Position numbers and translations under genes: made by a program. DNA of 64,000 nucleotides, taken from NCBI RefSeq assembly GCF_900105945.1, contig NZ_FNSO01000004.1, positions 8,064,001 through 8,128,000 on the forward strand, read 5' to 3'. Positions within the stretch are counted from its first letter, which is position 1. The number at the start of each line of letters is the position of its first letter. Under the pieces are notes generated by a model. The model was not told the DNA's origin. It saw only the letters and a list, made by a program, of their open reading frames with translations, and searched no databases. The stretch comes from Amycolatopsis tolypomycina (GTDB lineage: Bacteria; Actinomycetota; Actinomycetes; Mycobacteriales; Pseudonocardiaceae). This document shows positions 59,868 to 64,000 of the stretch, in pieces.

Positions 59868-60521
59868 ATGACGACGAACCAGCCCGCAAGCTCCCTGGTC
59901 AAGACCCTCGCGATCGAGATCGCCGTCCCCACCGGCGTCTACTACGCGCTCCACTCGCTCGGCGCGAGCGACTTCACCGCGCTCGCCGCCGCCGGCGTCT
60001 TCCCGCTGGCCCGGACGCTCTTCCAGTTCGCCAAGGACCGCACGCTCAACGGCCTCGCCCTCGTCGTCCTCGTCACGAACGTCGTCGGCATGCTGCTCAC
60101 CTTCGTCTCCGGCGACGCCCGGATGATGATCGCCAAGGACTCGCTCGGCAGCGGCATCACCGGCCTCGTCATCCTCGCCTCCGCGTTCACCGCGGCCCCG
60201 ATCATGACCAAGACGATGCGGCCCTTCCTCACCCGCGGCAAGGCCGAGAACGAAGCCGCGTGGGAACGCCTCAGCGAAAACGCCACGTTCAACGCCATCC
60301 TGCTGCGCTGCAGCGTCATCTGGGGAATCGGCTTCGTGCTGGAAAGCTCCGTCCGCATCGCCGGCGCGTTCACGCTGCCCGTCCCGACCATGGTCTGGCT
60401 GAGCACGACGATCTTCGCGGCCTCCTTCGCGGTGATCATGGTCGTCTCCGGCAAGGTGGCCGAGAAGGCGGGCAAGATGATCGCCGCCGATGCGAAGGCA
60501 CGCCCTCTCGTGGCCGCTTGA
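59868..60521 (+). CDS. VC0807-family membrane protein
   Basis: 217 residues, five to six helices. The landmarks VPTGVYYALHSLGASDFTAL, FPLARTLFQFAKDRTLNGLA and NATFNAILLRCSVIWGIGFV fit the VC0807/DUF3159-like family of unknown function. ATG 59868 is used; no strong ribosome site is present, so it may be leaderless. Confidence 0.82.
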   Translation: MTTNQPASSLVKTLAIEIAVPTGVYYALHSLGASDFTALAAAGVFPLARTLFQFAKDRTLNGLALVVLVTNVVGMLLTFVSGDARMMIAKDSLGSGITGLVILASAFTAAPIMTKTMRPFLTRGKAENEAAWERLSENATFNAILLRCSVIWGIGFVLESSVRIAGAFTLPVPTMVWLSTTIFAASFAVIMVVSGKVAEKAGKMIAADAKARPLVAA

Positions 60522-60553
60522 CCTGCGACAACGCGGGGTGTACAGGTGTGGAC

Positions 60554-61246
60554 ATGTACAGCAAGCGGCAGCAGCTGGTCGGCGATCTCGCCGACCTGAT
60601 CCGCTCCGGACGCCTTGCCCCCGGCGAACGCCTCCCCGGCGAGCACCAGCTCGCCCTGAAGTACCAAGTCAGCCGGGGTACCGTGCGCAGCGCGCTGTCC
60701 GAGCTCCAGCAGCTCGAGCTCATCTCCACCCAGGCCGGGGTCGGGTCGTTCGTCACCTTCGACGGCGTCCAGCTCGACCAGCGGATCGGCTGGGCCCGCG
60801 CCCTCGCCGACGCCGGCGCGCCGGTCACCACCGAGCTGCTCGGCATCGAAGCCGTGGAAGACCGTGTCCTCGACGAAGAGTTCGGCGAACTGACCTACGT
60901 CGCCGTGCGGCGGCTGCGGCGCGAGCACGAGCGCGGGATCTCCCTGGAGACCGCCACCGTGCCCGCCGTCGGACCGCTCGCCGCGCTCCCCGAAACCGGC
61001 CTGCGCGACGGCTCGCTGACCAAGACCCTCGAAGCCGCCGGCCGGATCGCCGTCGGCGGCGACCAGTGGCTCAGCACCGAACGCCTCGACGCCTGCGCCG
61101 CCGGACTCCTCGGCCGCAGCATCGGCGAGCTCTTCCTCCGCGCCGAACGCACGTCGGTCGACGGCGAAGGCCGTCTCGTCGAGCGGGTCGTCAGCCTGCT
61201 GGACCCGGACCGGTTCCAGTTCCACCTCACCTTCAGGCACCGGTGA
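60554..61246 (+). CDS. GntR-family regulator with UTRA-like ligand domain
   Basis: 230 residues. The winged helix reads QLVGDLADLIRSGRLAPGER and YQVSRGTVRSALSELQQLEL; the C-terminal domain (about 75-230) is of UTRA type, which binds small sugars or nucleotides. ATG 60554 is preceded by an imperfect inverted repeat around TACAGGTGTGGACATGTA, likely its own operator. Its stop overlaps the next start (GTGA). It is the first gene of a nucleoside-type operon. Confidence 0.92.
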   Translation: MYSKRQQLVGDLADLIRSGRLAPGERLPGEHQLALKYQVSRGTVRSALSELQQLELISTQAGVGSFVTFDGVQLDQRIGWARALADAGAPVTTELLGIEAVEDRVLDEEFGELTYVAVRRLRREHERGISLETATVPAVGPLAALPETGLRDGSLTKTLEAAGRIAVGGDQWLSTERLDACAAGLLGRSIGELFLRAERTSVDGEGRLVERVVSLLDPDRFQFHLTFRHR

Positions 61247-62238
61247 CCGCGCGGGACCGGGCGCTCGGCGCGTTCACCGGGCTGGCCGTCGGCGACGCGC
61301 TCGGCATGCCGACGCAGTCGATGTCCCGCGCCGCCATTGCCGCCACGTACGGGCCGGTCACCGGCCTGTTCGCCGCCGTCGCCGAGCAGCCGGTCGCGCC
61401 GTCGATGCCCGCCGGTTCAGTCACCGACGACACCGAGCAGGCCGTCATGCTGGCCCGGCTGCTCATCGACGGCCGCGGCATCGTGGAGCCGCACGTCCTC
61501 GCCGACGCCCTGCTGATCTGGGAGGCGGACATGGTCCGCCGCGGGTCCGCGGACCTGCTCGGGCCGTCCACCAAGCGCGCGCTCGCCCGGCTCCAGGACG
61601 GCGTCCCGGCCGACGAAGCCGGTCGCACCGGCACCACCAACGGCGCCGCCATGCGGGTCGCGCCGGTCGGCATCGCGACGCCGGCGGACGACCTGCACCG
61701 GCTGGTCGACACCGTCGTCGCGACCGCGCGGGTCACGCACAACACCAGCCTGGGCATCGCGTCGGCCGCCGCGGTCGCGGCCGCCGTCTCCGCCGGGGTC
61801 GACGGCGCGAGCCTGGCCGAAGCGCTCGACGCCGGGGAGCGCGCCGCCGTCGTCGGCGGGGAACGCGGGCACTGGGCACCGGGCGGGGAGATCGCCGCCC
61901 GGATCCGCTGGGCGCGTGACTGGGTGCGGGGGATGGCCCCGGCGGCCGTCGCCGACGCGGTCGCGCAGGTGATCGGCACCTCGGTCGCGTCGCAGGAGTC
62001 CGTCGTGGCCGCGTTCGCGCTGGCCGAGGCCATGGGCGACGACCCGCCGGCGGCGTTGCGCCTGGCCGCCGGGCTCGGCGGCGACACCGACACCGTCGCC
62101 TCCATCTGCGGCGCGATGCTCGGCGCGGCGCACGGCGTCGGCGCCTTCCGCCCCGATGTCGTCGAGACCGTGCTCGCCGTCAACCGGCTCGAATTCGGGC
62201 CGCTCGTCGACGAACTCCTGAAGCTGCGCCGCCGATGA
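61243..62238 (+). CDS. ADP-ribosylglycohydrolase-family protein
   Basis: 331 residues. The metal site VTDDTEQ (60-66) and the late GGDTDTVASICGAML (about 285-300) are the two Asp-rich signatures of the DraG/ARH family. The family includes true ADP-ribose hydrolases and enzymes that split N-glycosidic bonds of nucleosides. Position between a GntR regulator, a PfkB kinase and an NCS1 permease favours nucleoside cleavage over protein de-ADP-ribosylation. Confidence 0.92.
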   Translation: MTARDRALGAFTGLAVGDALGMPTQSMSRAAIAATYGPVTGLFAAVAEQPVAPSMPAGSVTDDTEQAVMLARLLIDGRGIVEPHVLADALLIWEADMVRRGSADLLGPSTKRALARLQDGVPADEAGRTGTTNGAAMRVAPVGIATPADDLHRLVDTVVATARVTHNTSLGIASAAAVAAAVSAGVDGASLAEALDAGERAAVVGGERGHWAPGGEIAARIRWARDWVRGMAPAAVADAVAQVIGTSVASQESVVAAFALAEAMGDDPPAALRLAAGLGGDTDTVASICGAMLGAAHGVGAFRPDVVETVLAVNRLEFGPLVDELLKLRRR

Positions 62239-63110
62239 GCGGGCGGCTGGTGCACACCGGGCAGGTCGTCGTCGACCTCGTCATGCGGGTGCCCGCGCTG
62301 CCACCGCACGGCGGCGACGTCCTCGCGTCGTCGACGAACCTGTTGCCCGGCGGCGGTTTCAACGTCATGGCCGCCGCCGCGCGGTCCGGCGCGGAGGTGC
62401 TTTACGCCGGCAGCCACGGAATCGGCGGCTTCGGCGATCTCGTCCGCAACGCGCTCGCGACCGAAGGGATTGCGCTGGCTCACGAACCAATGTCCGAAGT
62501 GGACACCGGCGTCGTCGTCGTGTTGGTGGACGCGACCGGCGAGCGCACCTTCGCGACCGGCACCGGCGCCGAAGGACGGCTGCACGCCGAATTGCTCGAC
62601 CGAGTCACCCCAAAGAATGACGACGTCGTGTACGTGAGCGGATACAGTTGGTTGCACGAGATCAATCGCGGCGCCCTCATCGAGTGGCTGCCCCGGCTGC
62701 CCGGCTCGAAGATCCTGTTCGACCCCGGCCCGCTCATCACCGACATCGACCCTGGAGACCTCCATGCCTTGTTGTCCACAATAGACATACTGAGCTGCAC
62801 CGCCCGCGAAGCCGAGGTGCTGGGCGAGCTGCCACCCGTCGCCGTTGTCCGCGAGGGCGCGCAAGGCTGTCGCGTCCACGAAAACGGCCGGATCACCGAC
62901 GTCCCCGGTTTCCCGGTCGAGGTCGTGGACACCACCGGCGCCGGCGACACGCACTGCGGCGTGCTGGCCGCGGAGCTGTTGCGCGGCAGTACCGTCCTCG
63001 ACGCCGCCGTGCGCGCCAACGCGGCGGCCGCGCTTTCGGTGACCCGGCGCGGCCCGGCGACCGCGCCGGGCCGGGAAGAGATCGACCAGCTGGTGGAGGC
63101 CATGCGATGA
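62235..63110 (+). CDS. PfkB-family carbohydrate/nucleoside kinase
   Basis: 291 residues of the ribokinase superfamily. LLPGGGFNVMAAAARSG is signature 1 and VVDTTGAGDTHCGVLAAELL is signature 2, with the catalytic Asp in GAGD. It phosphorylates a sugar or nucleoside with ATP. ATGA overlaps on both sides bind it to the glycohydrolase and permease genes. The set resembles the Salmonella STM4065-4068 (AIRs kinase) and E. coli yegTUVW operons. Confidence 0.93.
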   Translation: MSGRLVHTGQVVVDLVMRVPALPPHGGDVLASSTNLLPGGGFNVMAAAARSGAEVLYAGSHGIGGFGDLVRNALATEGIALAHEPMSEVDTGVVVVLVDATGERTFATGTGAEGRLHAELLDRVTPKNDDVVYVSGYSWLHEINRGALIEWLPRLPGSKILFDPGPLITDIDPGDLHALLSTIDILSCTAREAEVLGELPPVAVVREGAQGCRVHENGRITDVPGFPVEVVDTTGAGDTHCGVLAAELLRGSTVLDAAVRANAAAALSVTRRGPATAPGREEIDQLVEAMR

Positions 63111-64000
63111 CCGGTACCCGCAGACTCGAGGTGGAGACCAACGGCCTCGACGTGATCGACGACGCCGAGCGGCGCGGGCGCCCGCGGCAGCTGTTCTGGC
63201 CGTGGTTCGGCGCGAACGTGTCGGTGCTGGGGCTGAGCTACGGCTCGTTCACCCTCGGCTTCGGCATCTCGTTCGGGCAGGCGCTGGTCGCCGGTCTCGT
63301 CGGCATCCTGTTCTCGTTCCTGCTGTGCGGCTTCATCGCCATCGCGGGCAAGCGGGGGTCGGCGCCGACGATGCTGCTTTCGCGGGCGGCGTTCGGCGTG
63401 CGCGGCAACCGGCTGCCGTCGGCGATCTCGTGGCTGCTGACGGTCGGCTGGGAAACCGTGCTCGCCGCGCTGGCGACGCTGGCCACGGCGACGGTGTTCG
63501 AGCGCCTCGGCTGGGGCGGCGGAACGCCGACGAAGGTGGTCGCGCTCGTGGTGGTGGCGGCGCTGACCGTCGCCGCCGGCGTGCTCGGCTTCGACGCGAT
63601 CATGAAGCTGCAGACGTGGATCACCTGGATCACCGGTGTGCTCACGGTCGTCTACGTTGTCCTCGTGGCCGGCGACGTCCACTGGGCGGCGGTGAGCGCG
63701 CTGCCGTCCGGGTCGGCGCAGCAGTGGGTGGGTGCGCTGGTGTTCCTGATGACCGGCTTCGGCCTCGGCTGGGTCAACGCGGCCGCGGACTACTCCCGCT
63801 ACCTGCCGCGGTCGGCGTCGAGCCGGGGCGTGGTCGGCTGGACGACGTTCGGCGCGTCGGTGGCGCCGGTGGTGCTGCTGGTGTTCGGGTTGCTGCTGGC
63901 CGGGTCGTCGCCGGACCTCAACAAGGCGATCGCGGCCGACCCGATCGGCGCACTGACGTCGTTGCTGCCGCTGTGGTTCCTGGTGCCGTTCGCGATCGTC
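63107..64000 (+). CDS. NCS1-family permease (cytosine/purine type), truncated by window end
   Basis: The first 298 residues are present. The N-terminal stretch reads RPRQLFWPWFGANVSVLGLS and SYGSFTLGFGISFGQAL, matching the substrate helix of CodB/Mhp1-like carriers; GWVNAAADYSRYLPRSAS is the conserved helix 6-7 region. It imports a nucleobase, nucleoside or related compound with Na+ or H+. ATG 63107 overlaps the PfkB stop. The 3' end lies beyond 64000. Confidence 0.92.
   Translation, partial: MTGTRRLEVETNGLDVIDDAERRGRPRQLFWPWFGANVSVLGLSYGSFTLGFGISFGQALVAGLVGILFSFLLCGFIAIAGKRGSAPTMLLSRAAFGVRGNRLPSAISWLLTVGWETVLAALATLATATVFERLGWGGGTPTKVVALVVVAALTVAAGVLGFDAIMKLQTWITWITGVLTVVYVVLVAGDVHWAAVSALPSGSAQQWVGALVFLMTGFGLGWVNAAADYSRYLPRSASSRGVVGWTTFGASVAPVVLLVFGLLLAGSSPDLNKAIAADPIGALTSLLPLWFLVPFAIV

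Overview
The window is about 64 kb of very high GC actinobacterial chromosome. Codons end overwhelmingly in G or C, GTG starts are common, and many genes look leaderless. F420-type oxidoreductases, WXG100-like proteins, LGFP repeats, TadA with its actinobacterial partner protein and a HelR-type RNA polymerase motor together point to Pseudonocardiaceae, most likely Amycolatopsis or a close relative. That assignment is inference from gene content; no rRNA is present. There is no prophage, IS element or CRISPR array. Two serine tRNA genes are present (GGA at 14.06 kb, CGA at 30.5 kb), each with its own promoter and terminator.

Layout: 0-5.3 kb holds the end of a repeat protein, a 30-bp tandem repeat, a NarL-type two-component system, an F420-type reductase facing its probable TetR regulator, and a 3-hydroxyacyl-CoA dehydrogenase. 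5.3-9.9 kb is an envelope block: two L,D-transpeptidase lipoproteins flank a 1050-residue secreted sugar-dehydrogenase/PKD/LGFP-repeat protein. 10-14 kb has a DNA methyltransferase and a Ser/Thr kinase in one operon, divergent from a PP2C phosphatase. 15.4-22.6 kb is a compact pair of converging operons with an FtsK/SpoIIIE ATPase, small helical proteins, WXG100-like proteins, two paralogous membrane proteins (one frameshifted) and a YbaB-like protein. This is the best candidate for an incompletely described secretion-like system.

22.7-31.7 kb carries a secreted nuclease, a CapA-like protein behind a small coupled frame, several very small genes, a second WXG100-like pair, and tadA with its partner. 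31.8-38.3 kb has an M20 peptidase, a Tat-exported phospholipase C, a DHFR-family pseudogene and a threonyl-tRNA-synthetase paralogue preceded by a leader peptide with three consecutive Thr codons. A MerR regulator ends this part. 38.4-44.2 kb is an ABC importer divergent from a GntR/DapA-family operon. 44.3-48 kb is a decarboxylase/amino-acid permease/Lrp group.

48-59.8 kb is largely housekeeping and envelope genes (HelR, metallophosphoesterase, SodC-like, DUF2339, DusB), interrupted by a decayed stretch at 57.3-58.1 kb. 60.5 kb to the end is an overlapping GntR, ADP-ribosylglycohydrolase, PfkB kinase, NCS1 permease operon, which looks like nucleoside salvage.

Most functional names rest on motifs read by eye. 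No similarity search was possible, so symbols are given only where the family is clear.
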